From assembly GCA_947468785.1 (NCBI GenBank), contig CANIMS010000002.1:1-22357 (forward strand): 22,357 nucleotides of DNA, written 5' to 3'. This stretch comes from Betaproteobacteria bacterium. GTDB taxonomy: Bacteria > Pseudomonadota > Gammaproteobacteria > Burkholderiales > Burkholderiaceae. Of the stretch, positions 6,932-13,477 are shown piece by piece. Numbering within the stretch: position 1 is the first letter of the stretch; every line of letters starts with the position of its first letter. The position numbers and the translations under genes are program-made. Below the pieces are notes generated by a model, which made no database searches, was not told the DNA's origin, and saw only the letters and a list, made by a program, of their open reading frames with translations.

Positions 6932-7713
6932 TTACTTTTCTCGAGAAAGGCTTTCATACGCATTTGTGCTTCATCGCTAGTGCGGATACTCGCAATACGC
7001 TCTACGGTATCTTCCAGTAATGCTGGTGTGATGGCTTGCTGTGATATGTCGCGCACAATTTTTTTGCAAGCCATTACTGCCATTGGACCATTGCTAACAA
7101 TGGCTTGGCAGATTTCATCCACCTTGCTATCTAAGGCTTCAGGATCAACTAATTCATGCACGAATCCCAGTTCTTTTGCATGCGAAGAGGTAAATATTTC
7201 GGCTGTTACAAAATACCTTCGTGAAGCTTGCTCACCAAGTGCCCGAATGACGTACGGTGCAATTGTTGCTGGAAGTAAGCCTAATTTGGCCTCAGATATA
7301 CAGAAGCGAACTTGTGTAGAGGCAACGACGATATCGCAGACTGATGCTAGTCCAACTCCCCCTGCATACGCATCGCCCTGAACTTTGGCAATGACCGGTT
7401 TTGGACAGGCATAGATTGTGTTCAGCATCAATGCCATTTTGCGAGAGTCAGCAATATTTTCTTCCTTGGTGAAGTTGGCCATGCTCTTCATCCAATTGAG
7501 ATCCGCTCCCGCACAAAAAGTCTTGCCATTCGCTTGCAGGACAACGACACGGCAACGCTCATCTGAACCTAATTTGGTAAAGATGTCCTGTAGTTCACCG
7601 ATTAAGCCTTCATTAAAGGCGTTTCGTACTTCTGGTCGATTCAGGGTGACACGGATAATGCTTTCGCCTTCAATCGTCAGGTATTGATATGAGGATGCGT
7701 TATATGTGGACAA
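6928..7713 (-). CDS. liuC: Enoyl-CoA hydratase/isomerase family, probable methylglutaconyl-CoA hydratase
   Basis: A 261-residue crotonase-family enzyme. The oxyanion-hole motifs are CAGADLNWMKSM (67-78) and GDAYAGGVGLASVCD (113-127), and SEAKLGLLPATIAPYV (140-155) carries the likely catalytic Glu141. The Glu found in two-Glu hydratases in the GGxE position is Gly here, which as I recall is usual in bacterial methylglutaconyl-CoA hydratases; the NWM and PATIAPYV segments are also typical of that group. It would hydrate 3-methylglutaconyl-CoA to HMG-CoA, feeding the next gene, an HMG-CoA lyase. The start is TTG, supported by GGAG 7 bases upstream; no in-frame ATG lies nearby. It is the first gene of the six-gene operon. 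The family call is firm; the exact substrate is inferred from motifs and neighbours. Confidence 0.9.
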   Translation of the reverse strand: MSTYNASSYQYLTIEGESIIRVTLNRPEVRNAFNEGLIGELQDIFTKLGSDERCRVVVLQANGKTFCAGADLNWMKSMANFTKEENIADSRKMALMLNTIYACPKPVIAKVQGDAYAGGVGLASVCDIVVASTQVRFCISEAKLGLLPATIAPYVIRALGEQASRRYFVTAEIFTSSHAKELGFVHELVDPEALDSKVDEICQAIVSNGPMAVMACKKIVRDISQQAITPALLEDTVERIASIRTSDEAQMRMKAFLEKSK

Positions 7714-7720
7714 TTACAGT

Positions 7721-7724
7721 CTCC
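7721..7724 (-). promoter_or_regulatory. Ribosome binding site supporting a TTG start
   Basis: GGAG on the minus strand lies 7 bases before the TTG start at 7711-7713 of the methylglutaconyl-CoA hydratase-like gene. The rest of the 98-base gap to the next gene shows no promoter that I can call with confidence. Confidence 0.55.
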
Positions 7725-7811
7725 AGTTACTCTATTTTTTCTTTAATTTACTGGAATCTGGAGCATAGGGTGCAATTACGGCATTTCATCCTTATGGCAT
7801 AGGGCGCTTTA

Positions 7812-8564
7812 CTAGCGAACTAAATCCATGCCGCTCTGTTTAACCGGCTCATTAGCCCTTGGGGAGCTTAAATATTGGATTAATTTTTGAGCCGCCTCAC
7901 GCTGAGTAGAGCCTGCAACTATTGCCGCAGAAAAGGTTTGAATGAGCTGAAGTTCTTTCGGAATTCGTCCAACATAATCAATTCCAGCAACATTGATGAG
8001 TTCGCTACTTGGTTGAACAGCTACATTCACTTCTTTTGCAGCTAATAAGGTAGTTGCTTGACTGCCACGCTCTGTCACAGTGACAGTGATTTGCTTGGTC
8101 AGCCCTAACTGGGGAAACACTTCTTTTGTCAGGTAGATACCACTAGTACTGCCAGGAACCGCAATCAACTTTGCCTTGATCAAACTCTCTTTAAATGATG
8201 AAGTTGTGCTGATATCAGGCTTTGGACTTCCTGCTGGCACTGCAAGGCCCAATGGTGCCTGAGCTAAGTCAACATCAGTCCCTGGAATAATTTTTCCAGC
8301 AGCCACCAACTCAGCCAGCCCCTCACGAGACATGATCACAATATCTGCAGTGACCCCAGTAGCAAGCTGCGCCTTAATGGTTTTAGGTCCTGAGCCCTGG
8401 GATGCCCCAGATTTAGTGGTCACAGTAATTCCAGTTGATTTCTGAAATTCAGGAAGCATTGCACTGTAGGGGCCCTGAAATCCCCCAGAAATCATCACTT
8501 CGAGTTGAGCCATAGCATTCATACTGATGAAAAGAGAGGTAAAAAAGCAAACAAAATATTTCAA
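7812..8564 (-). CDS. Orphan ModA-like periplasmic substrate-binding protein
   Basis: A type 2 periplasmic binding protein of about 250 residues, related to molybdate-binding ModA and similar oxyanion or carboxylate binders. An N-terminal signal peptide ends near SMNAMAQ. Then come LEVMISGGFQGPYSAMLPEFQKS, a KAQLATGVTADIVIMS segment (the second ligand-loop region of ModA-type proteins), VPGSTSGIYLTK, and a C-terminal YLSSPRANEPVKQSGMDLVR like ModA ends. The TTG at 8562-8564 is preferred because AAGGTG lies 6 bases upstream; a GTG three codons earlier lacks such a site. No permease or ATPase gene is adjacent. It lies 98 bases upstream of the branched-acid operon on the same strand and is divergent from the phasin gene. 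Molybdate is only one possible ligand. Confidence 0.85.
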   Translation of the reverse strand: MKYFVCFFTSLFISMNAMAQLEVMISGGFQGPYSAMLPEFQKSTGITVTTKSGASQGSGPKTIKAQLATGVTADIVIMSREGLAELVAAGKIIPGTDVDLAQAPLGLAVPAGSPKPDISTTSSFKESLIKAKLIAVPGSTSGIYLTKEVFPQLGLTKQITVTVTERGSQATTLLAAKEVNVAVQPSSELINVAGIDYVGRIPKELQLIQTFSAAIVAGSTQREAAQKLIQYLSSPRANEPVKQSGMDLVR

Positions 8565-8570
8565 ATTAAA

Positions 8571-8576
8571 CACCTT
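8571..8576 (-). promoter_or_regulatory. Ribosome binding site deciding the ModA-like start
   Basis: AAGGTG on the minus strand is spaced 6 bases from the TTG at 8562-8564. It overlaps the alternative GTG start at 8571-8573, which makes that GTG less likely. Confidence 0.45.
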
Positions 8577-8619
8577 TTTTGGATTTAAGCGCTGCCCCTA
8601 GCTTACCTTATCAAGACAA

Positions 8620-8649
8620 TTGACAAATTCTATAGTTCTACTGGTATTC
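8620..8649 (+). promoter_or_regulatory. Possible promoter of the phasin gene
   Basis: A perfect -35 hexamer TTGACA (8620-8625) lies in the 148-base divergent gap between the ModA-like gene and the phasin gene. The -10 at normal spacing is poor (GGTATT or GTATTC), while the better TTTATA-like boxes lie further downstream. Only the -35 match is strong. Confidence 0.3.
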
Positions 8650-8712
8650 CTTTATAGCAAGCTTTTATAACAAGTGTAGATTGGTAGTTATGTTTACGCA
8701 CAGGGAGGCTTT

Positions 8713-9264
8713 ATGGCTAAGGGTTCATTCGATTTAAACGCCCTCGAGGGGCAGGAAAAGATAATGAAGGCAACAAAAGAGGCCAGTTCAGTTGCCATGG
8801 AAAGCGCCCAAGCCATTAATCAAATTAATCAACAGGCTGCCCAAGAGTTGGCCACTCTGGTACAGAAGCGTGTTGCTGAATTAATGAAGAATCAAGATCC
8901 CAAAAGCGCTTTTGATTACGTTCATGCAGAGGTATTGCAGGATGCTGCCAAAGAGGTTACTCAATACCATCAGAAGCTTTTAAAGGTTCTCAATCAAGGC
9001 AATAAAGAGCTGGCGGAGATTGCTGAGTCGATGATTGAAGAATCCAAGGCTGATCTCATTCATTTTGTGAATGATGCAACCAATAACGCTCCCAAAGGGA
9101 GCGAAGCGTATGTTTCAGTATTTAAAACGTCATTTAATGCTGCCCTACAAAATTTTGAATTGATTCGTTCTGCAATGACCGATTCATTATCGAGTTTTGA
9201 AAAGAGCGTAGAAAATGCAGGCAAGTTTGCGGCTAGCCAGGGTACGGGTAAAAAGTCGTCCTAA
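8713..9264 (+). CDS. Phasin family protein
   Basis: A 183-residue, mostly helical, cytoplasmic protein rich in Ala, Gln, Lys and Glu with no signal peptide. The pattern fits the betaproteobacterial phasin family (phasin_2): an amphipathic N-terminal part with SVAMESAQAINQINQQAAQEL, then FDYVHAEVLQDAAKEVTQYHQ and a C-terminal FNAALQNFELIRSAMTDSLSSFEKSVENAGKFAA-type helix ending in a basic tail. Phasins coat polyhydroxyalkanoate granules and control their size and number. A strong ribosome binding site, GGGAGG, lies about 6 bases before the ATG. No PHA synthase gene is in the window, so the gene stands alone. Its 3' end overlaps the convergent HDAC-like gene by 4 bases. A general helical granule or nucleoid-associated role is the main alternative. 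Confidence 0.85.
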   Translation: MAKGSFDLNALEGQEKIMKATKEASSVAMESAQAINQINQQAAQELATLVQKRVAELMKNQDPKSAFDYVHAEVLQDAAKEVTQYHQKLLKVLNQGNKELAEIAESMIEESKADLIHFVNDATNNAPKGSEAYVSVFKTSFNAALQNFELIRSAMTDSLSSFEKSVENAGKFAASQGTGKKSS

Positions 9265-10160
9265 TATTTTTGTTGAAATTGCAGTGCGGTTTTGATCGTT
9301 TGAAAATGGATATTGACGGTGGATGCAATTTCTTTGCCATAGCCGCCTGCCATCGATAGGGCTATCGGTAAATTTCTATCTAAAGCATAAGCTAAGACAG
9401 TTTCATCTCTTAGCCGCATTCCCTCGCTACTAATATTTAATCGTCCGAGACGATCATCCACATGTGGATCAGCGCCTGCTAAGAAAATAAGGCTATCGGG
9501 CTTGAAGCGAGAATCCAATTCATCTAGGCAATGCGTTAAAGCTTGTAAATAGACTTGATCATCACATTCATCTGGCAGCCCATAATCTAAATCGCTAACT
9601 TCCTTTTTAAAAGGAAAGTTATTTTCACCATGAATCGATAGCGTGAAGATAGAGGAATCATTTTGCAAAATAGATGCGGTACCGTTACCTTGGTGAACAT
9701 CCAGATCAATGATGGCAATTTTTAGCTTAGGATTCATTTCTTTTTGTAGAGCTCTGGCGGCAATAGCAGAATCATTGAATACGCAGAATCCTGATCCCAT
9801 ATCGCGATATGCGTGATGGGTGCCGCCCGCTAAATTCACAGAAACGCCTTCTGTCAGGGACGTTTTGCAAGCTGCTACGGTTGCTCCAGCCGATCTTCGT
9901 GAGCGCTCCACCATTTTCTCGCTCCACGGAAAGCCAATTTCTCTTTGCTCATTTGCATTTAAGTGACCCCCGATGATATTGATGAGGTACTGTGGATCAT
10001 GGGCATATAAAATTTGAGTATCACTCGCTGCAGGTGCTTCAAGCAATTCGACTCCTGCTAAATCGTTTACTAGGTTCCTAAGTTTGGAATATTTTTCCAT
10101 TGGGAAGCGATGACCACTTGGTAGTGGCAAAACAAAATGATCGGTATAAAACGCCTTCAA
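9261..10160 (-). CDS. Histone deacetylase-like (HDAC/AcuC/AphA superfamily) amidohydrolase
   Basis: A 299-residue zinc amidohydrolase of the arginase/deacetylase fold. The charge-relay His pair is in GGTHHAY (His115-His116). Zinc ligands are in IDLDVHQGNGT (Asp154 and His156) and AGADPHVDDRLG (Asp231), and the substrate-contacting Tyr is in AGGYG (Tyr274). All catalytic residues are present and the short length resembles class IV or bacterial single-domain deacetylases. Substrates of such enzymes include acetyl-lysine, acetylpolyamines or other small acetyl-amides; none can be chosen from the sequence. The TTG start overlaps the stop of the upstream DUF2237 gene by 4 bases (TTGA), so the two are translationally coupled. 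The 3' end overlaps the convergent phasin gene by 4 bases. Confidence 0.92.
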   Translation of the reverse strand: MKAFYTDHFVLPLPSGHRFPMEKYSKLRNLVNDLAGVELLEAPAASDTQILYAHDPQYLINIIGGHLNANEQREIGFPWSEKMVERSRRSAGATVAACKTSLTEGVSVNLAGGTHHAYRDMGSGFCVFNDSAIAARALQKEMNPKLKIAIIDLDVHQGNGTASILQNDSSIFTLSIHGENNFPFKKEVSDLDYGLPDECDDQVYLQALTHCLDELDSRFKPDSLIFLAGADPHVDDRLGRLNISSEGMRLRDETVLAYALDRNLPIALSMAGGYGKEIASTVNIHFQTIKTALQFQQKY

Positions 10161-10531
10161 TCTTGACTCGAGTATTGCTTTAGAAAATCCAAAGGAACCA
10201 GTTCAAGGGCTTTGATATTAGTACTCTCTAACTTGATCATAGGCGCACAATTAGCTTGAACTGCTTCAATCCAGCGATTGATACAAAGACACCATTGATC
10301 TCCCGATACTAGGCCAGGAAAGCGATATTCTGGCCTAGAGGTAATTAGATCATTTCCTTTGCTTAGGCTAAATTGTAAAAAGTCATCAGTGACTATCGCG
10401 CAAACCAAATGACTCCCGATATCTTGTTCATCTGTTTTGCAGCATCCATCCCGAAAAAACCCCGTAAGCGGTTCAAAAGAACAGGGAACCAAGGGTTCAC
10501 CAAGTACGTTTAACGCCACATCTTTTTGCAT
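10157..10531 (-). CDS. DUF2237 family protein, cysteine-rich
   Basis: A 124-residue cytoplasmic protein matching the DUF2237 pattern over nearly its whole length: NVLGEPLVPCSFEPLTGFFRDGCC, then GSHLVCAIVTDDFLQFS, GNDLITSRPEYRFPGL and GDQWCLCINRWIEA. Seven Cys residues (17, 30, 31, 44, 81, 83, 95) include the family-typical CC and CxC pairs, suggesting metal binding or redox chemistry, but no function is established to my knowledge. The ATG has GAGGG upstream as a ribosome binding site. It is the first gene of a two-gene unit with the HDAC-like deacetylase and is divergent from the chalcone-isomerase-like gene. Confidence 0.9.
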   Translation of the reverse strand: MQKDVALNVLGEPLVPCSFEPLTGFFRDGCCKTDEQDIGSHLVCAIVTDDFLQFSLSKGNDLITSRPEYRFPGLVSGDQWCLCINRWIEAVQANCAPMIKLESTNIKALELVPLDFLKQYSSQD

Positions 10532-10637
10532 AAAAGCCCTCTTGTTAGTAATTGATACCAGTTTATTGAAATACGCTTAAACTTGCTTTGTAGCCAGTCG
10601 TTGAAGATCTTTGAAGGGTGTATTGCGATTACTCAAT

Positions 10638-11183
10638 ATGAAACGATTTTTGTTATCCCTTTGCACAATATTTTGCTTACTGAGCACTCAGAGCTACGCG
10701 CTTGATACGTCTCATATCAATAGTGCATTTGGCGCTACTAGACTGCAGGGAGCAGGAAAGCTGACTTGGTGGGGCTTGGATATTTATGATGCTACCCTCT
10801 ATCGTGCAGGCAGCCTCAGTTCCCCAGAATTTGCTTTGAATCTACGCTATCAAAAATCCTTCACTGGCTTAGCCATTGCCAATAGAACTGCAGATGAAAT
10901 GAAAAAAATGGGCATTCCTGATACTCAAGCTGTTCTTTGGGGTAAGGAGTTAGCCGCATTCTTGCCAAATATAGAGTCTGGCCAAAGTCTGACAGCGATT
11001 TATACCCCCAAGCAAGGGACCCTGTTTTTTTACGATGGCAAACAGATCGCCCAAGTTAAGGGGGCTGATTTTTCAAAAGCATTTTTTGGAATTTGGTTTG
11101 ATTCCAAAACGAGTGCACCAAAACTGCGTACTGAACTTCTTGGTCAGCATTGTCCGCCCCCACTCATCAGTGAAAGTTGTTAG
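10638..11183 (+). CDS. Exported chalcone isomerase-like domain protein
   Basis: About 181 residues. The ATG at 10638 gives a clean signal peptide (KRFLLSLCTIFCLLSTQSYA) with cleavage after SYA; an in-frame TTG 27 bases upstream would add nine residues ahead of it and is less likely. The mature protein fits the bacterial chalcone isomerase-like family: FGATRLQGAGKLTWWGLDIYDATLYRAG, LNLRYQKSFTGLAIANRTADEM, and a C-terminal KAFFGIWFD followed by a LRTELLG helix. These periplasmic proteins share the fold of plant chalcone isomerase and fatty-acid-binding proteins but are not known to be flavonoid enzymes; lipid binding is a reasonable guess. The next gene, a DUF3833 lipoprotein, begins 3 bases after the stop codon, so they form one unit. 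Confidence 0.88.
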   Translation: MKRFLLSLCTIFCLLSTQSYALDTSHINSAFGATRLQGAGKLTWWGLDIYDATLYRAGSLSSPEFALNLRYQKSFTGLAIANRTADEMKKMGIPDTQAVLWGKELAAFLPNIESGQSLTAIYTPKQGTLFFYDGKQIAQVKGADFSKAFFGIWFDSKTSAPKLRTELLGQHCPPPLISESC

Positions 11184-11186
11184 GTA

Positions 11187-11735
11187 ATGAAAATGAATTT
11201 ATACAAATTGGTAGCGCTCTTTTTTCTCGGCCTCTTATTGAGCGCTTGCTCAGGACCTAAAATTTCTGATTACGCCAAAGAGAAGCCCGCTCTGGAATTG
11301 AGTGAGTATTTTTCAGGGACGATTGATGCCTACGGAATATTTACCGACCGAAGTGGCTCAGTTGTCAAACGATTTACGGTATTAATTCAGGCGAACTGGA
11401 CAGTAGTTGATGGCAAGAAAGTGGGAGTGCTGGACGAGAGTTTCGAATACTCTGATGGCACTAAACAAAAGAGAATTTGGAAGTTAACAGAAGTTTCACC
11501 AGGTAAATACGTAGGTAGGGCAGATGATGTCATTGGTGAGGCGCTGGGTGAGTCTTCTGGAAATGCCTTAAATTGGGCCTACACCTTAGCATTACCAGTG
11601 GATGGCACTATCTATAACGTGCAGTTTGATGACTGGATGTATCTTGTAACCCCTAAGGTGATGATCAATAAGGCCAAGATGAGTAAGTTTGGGATTGATC
11701 TGGGTGAAGTGACGCTGAGTTTTTATAAGCGTTAA
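11187..11735 (+). CDS. DUF3833 family lipoprotein
   Basis: A 182-residue protein with a lipoprotein signal: hydrophobic residues 7-17 and the lipobox LLSAC with Cys21 as the lipidation site. The mature part is a beta-rich DUF3833 domain with LELSEYFSGTIDAYGIFTDRSG, FEYSDGTKQKRIWKL, YVGRADDVIGEALGESSGNALNW, then DDWMYLVTPKVMINKAKMSKFGIDLGEVTLSF, all typical of the family. The start at 11187 follows AGG closely; the ATG two codons later has better spacing and may be the real start. Coupled to the preceding chalcone-isomerase-like gene. Homologues of this pair occur in some bacteria near cyclopropane-fatty-acid synthase and amine-oxidase-like genes, which hints at a lipid or membrane stress role, but those genes are not here. 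Confidence 0.88.
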   Translation: MKMNLYKLVALFFLGLLLSACSGPKISDYAKEKPALELSEYFSGTIDAYGIFTDRSGSVVKRFTVLIQANWTVVDGKKVGVLDESFEYSDGTKQKRIWKLTEVSPGKYVGRADDVIGEALGESSGNALNWAYTLALPVDGTIYNVQFDDWMYLVTPKVMINKAKMSKFGIDLGEVTLSFYKR

Positions 11736-11779
11736 ACAGAACTCTCAAATTTATGTCACACTTTCTCTTACGGGGCAGT

Positions 11780-11808
11780 TTGAGGCGAATCTTTTAGAAC
11801 CCAATAAT
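11780..11808 (+). promoter_or_regulatory. Probable sigma-70 promoter of the quinone oxidoreductase gene
   Basis: A -35 box TTGAGG (11780-11785) and a -10 box AATAAT (11803-11808, 5 of 6 consensus bases) are separated by exactly 17 bases, in the 110-base gap before the oxidoreductase start at 11846. No terminator was seen after the DUF3833 gene, so read-through is also possible. Confidence 0.45.
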
Positions 11809-11845
11809 CTGCAATCAAAATCTAATAAAAATCATAAGGTGACAT

Positions 11846-12826
11846 GTGACAACAGCTCGAGTCGTTAGTCTTTCTGAACTAGGTAGTGCCGATGTAATCA
11901 AATTCATTGATAAAGAATTGCCTGCGCCTGCAAAGGGTGAAGTGCAAATTCGTCAAACCGCTATTGGGTTTAATTTTATTGATGTATATCAGCGATCCGG
12001 TGTTTATCCCTTAGATCTCCCAACTGGTCTCGGTCATGAGGCTGTTGGAGTGGTAGAAGCCTTGGGTGAAGGCGTTAGCAATTTCAAAATTGGCGATCGC
12101 GTCATGTACATCAATGCTGGTATCGGTGCTTATGCAAGTGCTCGTAATGTGTCTGCTGACAAATTGGTTCCCGTTCCAGATCAGATATCCGATGAAGTAG
12201 CGGCAGCAGTTTTTTTCAAAGCCATGACAGCGCAATACCTTGTGCAAAAAACCTATAAGGTCAAAGCGGGTGACATCGTCCTGGTGCATGCTGCCGCAGG
12301 AGGCGTAGGTCAAATTTTGGCGGGATGGGCAAAAGGCTTAGGAGCTTTTGTTGTTGGTACTGTTGGGTCCCCTGCAAAATTTGCTGCCGCAAAAGAAGCG
12401 GGCTGTGATGCCGTCATTGATTATTCCAAACCGAATTGGGTTGAGGAGTTCCTCAAGGCAACTGGTGGCAAAAAAGCGAATGTAGTTTATGACTCAGTTG
12501 CTAAAGATACCTTCTTAGGATCTTTGGATTGCACCGCTCCGTTTGGAACTGTAGCTTTATTCGGTGGTGCATCAGGACCAGCGCCTGAGATTCAGCCAGA
12601 AATCTTAAATAAAAAAGGCTGCTTATTTTTGACAAGGCCTTCTGTTTTTCCTCACAACGCAACACCTGCTCTTTTGCAGGAAAATGCTCGTGCAGTATTT
12701 GATGCAATAGCTAAGGGATATGTCAAAGTCCAAATTGGCGCCAAGTTTTCCTTAGAGCAGGCAGCCGATGCTCATCGGGCTGCTGAAGGTAGAAAAGTAG
12801 CTGGCGCAATTGTCATGATTCCCTAA
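11846..12826 (+). CDS. NADPH:quinone oxidoreductase, zinc-independent medium-chain dehydrogenase/reductase
   Basis: A 326-residue enzyme of the QOR group. The N-terminal GroES-like domain has FNFIDVYQRSGVYP (42-55) and GLGHEAVGVVEALGEGV (61-77). The Rossmann domain has the nucleotide loop VHAAAGGVGQ (147-156), and IDYSKPNW and SVFPHNATP are typical QOR segments. No structural or catalytic zinc ligands are present, consistent with the QOR class, which reduces quinones with one electron from NADPH. The start is GTG, supported by AAGGT 5 bases upstream (ATAAGGTGACATGTG). It appears to be a single-gene unit, with a promoter at 11780 and a terminator at 12849. QorA-type function is likely; other alkenal or enone substrates are possible. 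Confidence 0.92.
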   Translation: MTTARVVSLSELGSADVIKFIDKELPAPAKGEVQIRQTAIGFNFIDVYQRSGVYPLDLPTGLGHEAVGVVEALGEGVSNFKIGDRVMYINAGIGAYASARNVSADKLVPVPDQISDEVAAAVFFKAMTAQYLVQKTYKVKAGDIVLVHAAAGGVGQILAGWAKGLGAFVVGTVGSPAKFAAAKEAGCDAVIDYSKPNWVEEFLKATGGKKANVVYDSVAKDTFLGSLDCTAPFGTVALFGGASGPAPEIQPEILNKKGCLFLTRPSVFPHNATPALLQENARAVFDAIAKGYVKVQIGAKFSLEQAADAHRAAEGRKVAGAIVMIP

Positions 12827-12848
12827 ATATAGGTAGATGCTTTGATTG

Positions 12849-12872
12849 AAGCCCCGTTTACGGGGCTTTTTT
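12849..12872 (+). terminator. Rho-independent terminator after the quinone oxidoreductase gene
   Basis: An 8-bp stem AAGCCCCG / CGGGGCTT (12849-12856 and 12861-12868) with a TTTA loop is followed at once by TTTT. It lies 23 bases after the stop codon. The A-rich upstream arm is short, so it is mainly a plus-strand terminator. Confidence 0.9.
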
Positions 12873-12901
12873 ATTGGGCTTAGTAGATGTAGTATGTATT
12901 T

Positions 12902-13312
12902 ATGAAAAAACTTATTCGCACTTTTGCCTTCTCTCTTTGTGTATTGGCTGGTTCATCAGTGTGGGCCCAAATTCCACAGACTCAATACTCACAAAGTATT
13001 TCATATATCACTGGTGGCGTCGGTGAAGAGGAATCCAGCGCTATTTTGGCAGAGGCGAAACAATGGCCATTACTGCTAGAGCTTTCTCAGCTTGAGAACG
13101 GCAGAGGCATTTGGATTTTTGGTAGTCAAATCAAAATTCTCAATGCTAAAAATTCAATCATTTTTGATGCCAAGGCTGATGGCCCCTATATGCTCATCAA
13201 TCTGGGTGCGGGTGACTATGCCATTCAAGCAAGCTATCAAGGGGTAGAGCAAAAGAGAGCAATTTCAGTTAAAGCGGGGCAGTCTCAAAAGATCTCGATC
13301 TTCTGGAAGTAG
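12902..13312 (+). CDS. Hypothetical exported protein
   Basis: A 136-residue protein that I do not recognise. Residues 1-22 are a clear signal peptide (KKLIRTFAFSLCVLAGSSVWA, then QIPQT). The mature part has a short Gln/Ser/Tyr-rich start, ITGGVGEEES, a LELSQLENGRGIWIFGSQIKI segment and a C-terminal half ADGPYMLINLGAGDYAIQASYQG...KRAISVKAGQSQKISIFWK that alternates like a small beta-sandwich. GxYxIxASYxGxxxxRxxxVxxGqsxxIxxxW is the kind of pattern seen in carboxypeptidase-regulatory or CNA-B-like domains of exported proteins. It has no cysteine in the mature region. No clear ribosome binding site precedes the ATG. It sits alone between a terminator and a Bug gene. Real gene, function unknown. 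Confidence 0.8.
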   Translation: MKKLIRTFAFSLCVLAGSSVWAQIPQTQYSQSISYITGGVGEEESSAILAEAKQWPLLLELSQLENGRGIWIFGSQIKILNAKNSIIFDAKADGPYMLINLGAGDYAIQASYQGVEQKRAISVKAGQSQKISIFWK

Positions 13313-13477
13313 TATTTTCATTTGATGCGCTGCCACATCAGAGCGACACTTCTCGCTTGATTTCATCATGATTGAGGGTTGATAAAGGGTATATCAGTAC
13401 TTGTTTTCTACTGATCTCTTATTTAATCTAGGATCCACAGACAAGTTGTATAAAGCCTCATTCATAAGGATCATTTA

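Noticed and set aside
10611..10637. TTG-initiated N-terminal extension of the chalcone-isomerase-like protein
   Set aside because: The ATG at 10638 gives a textbook signal peptide by itself; the extension adds nine residues in front and has no better ribosome binding site.
13313..13477. Promoter search in the 165-base gap before the third Bug gene
   Set aside because: TTGTTT with TAATCT at 17-base spacing and a TATAAA further down were seen, but neither pair is good enough to call; the gap otherwise holds only the AAGGA ribosome binding site.
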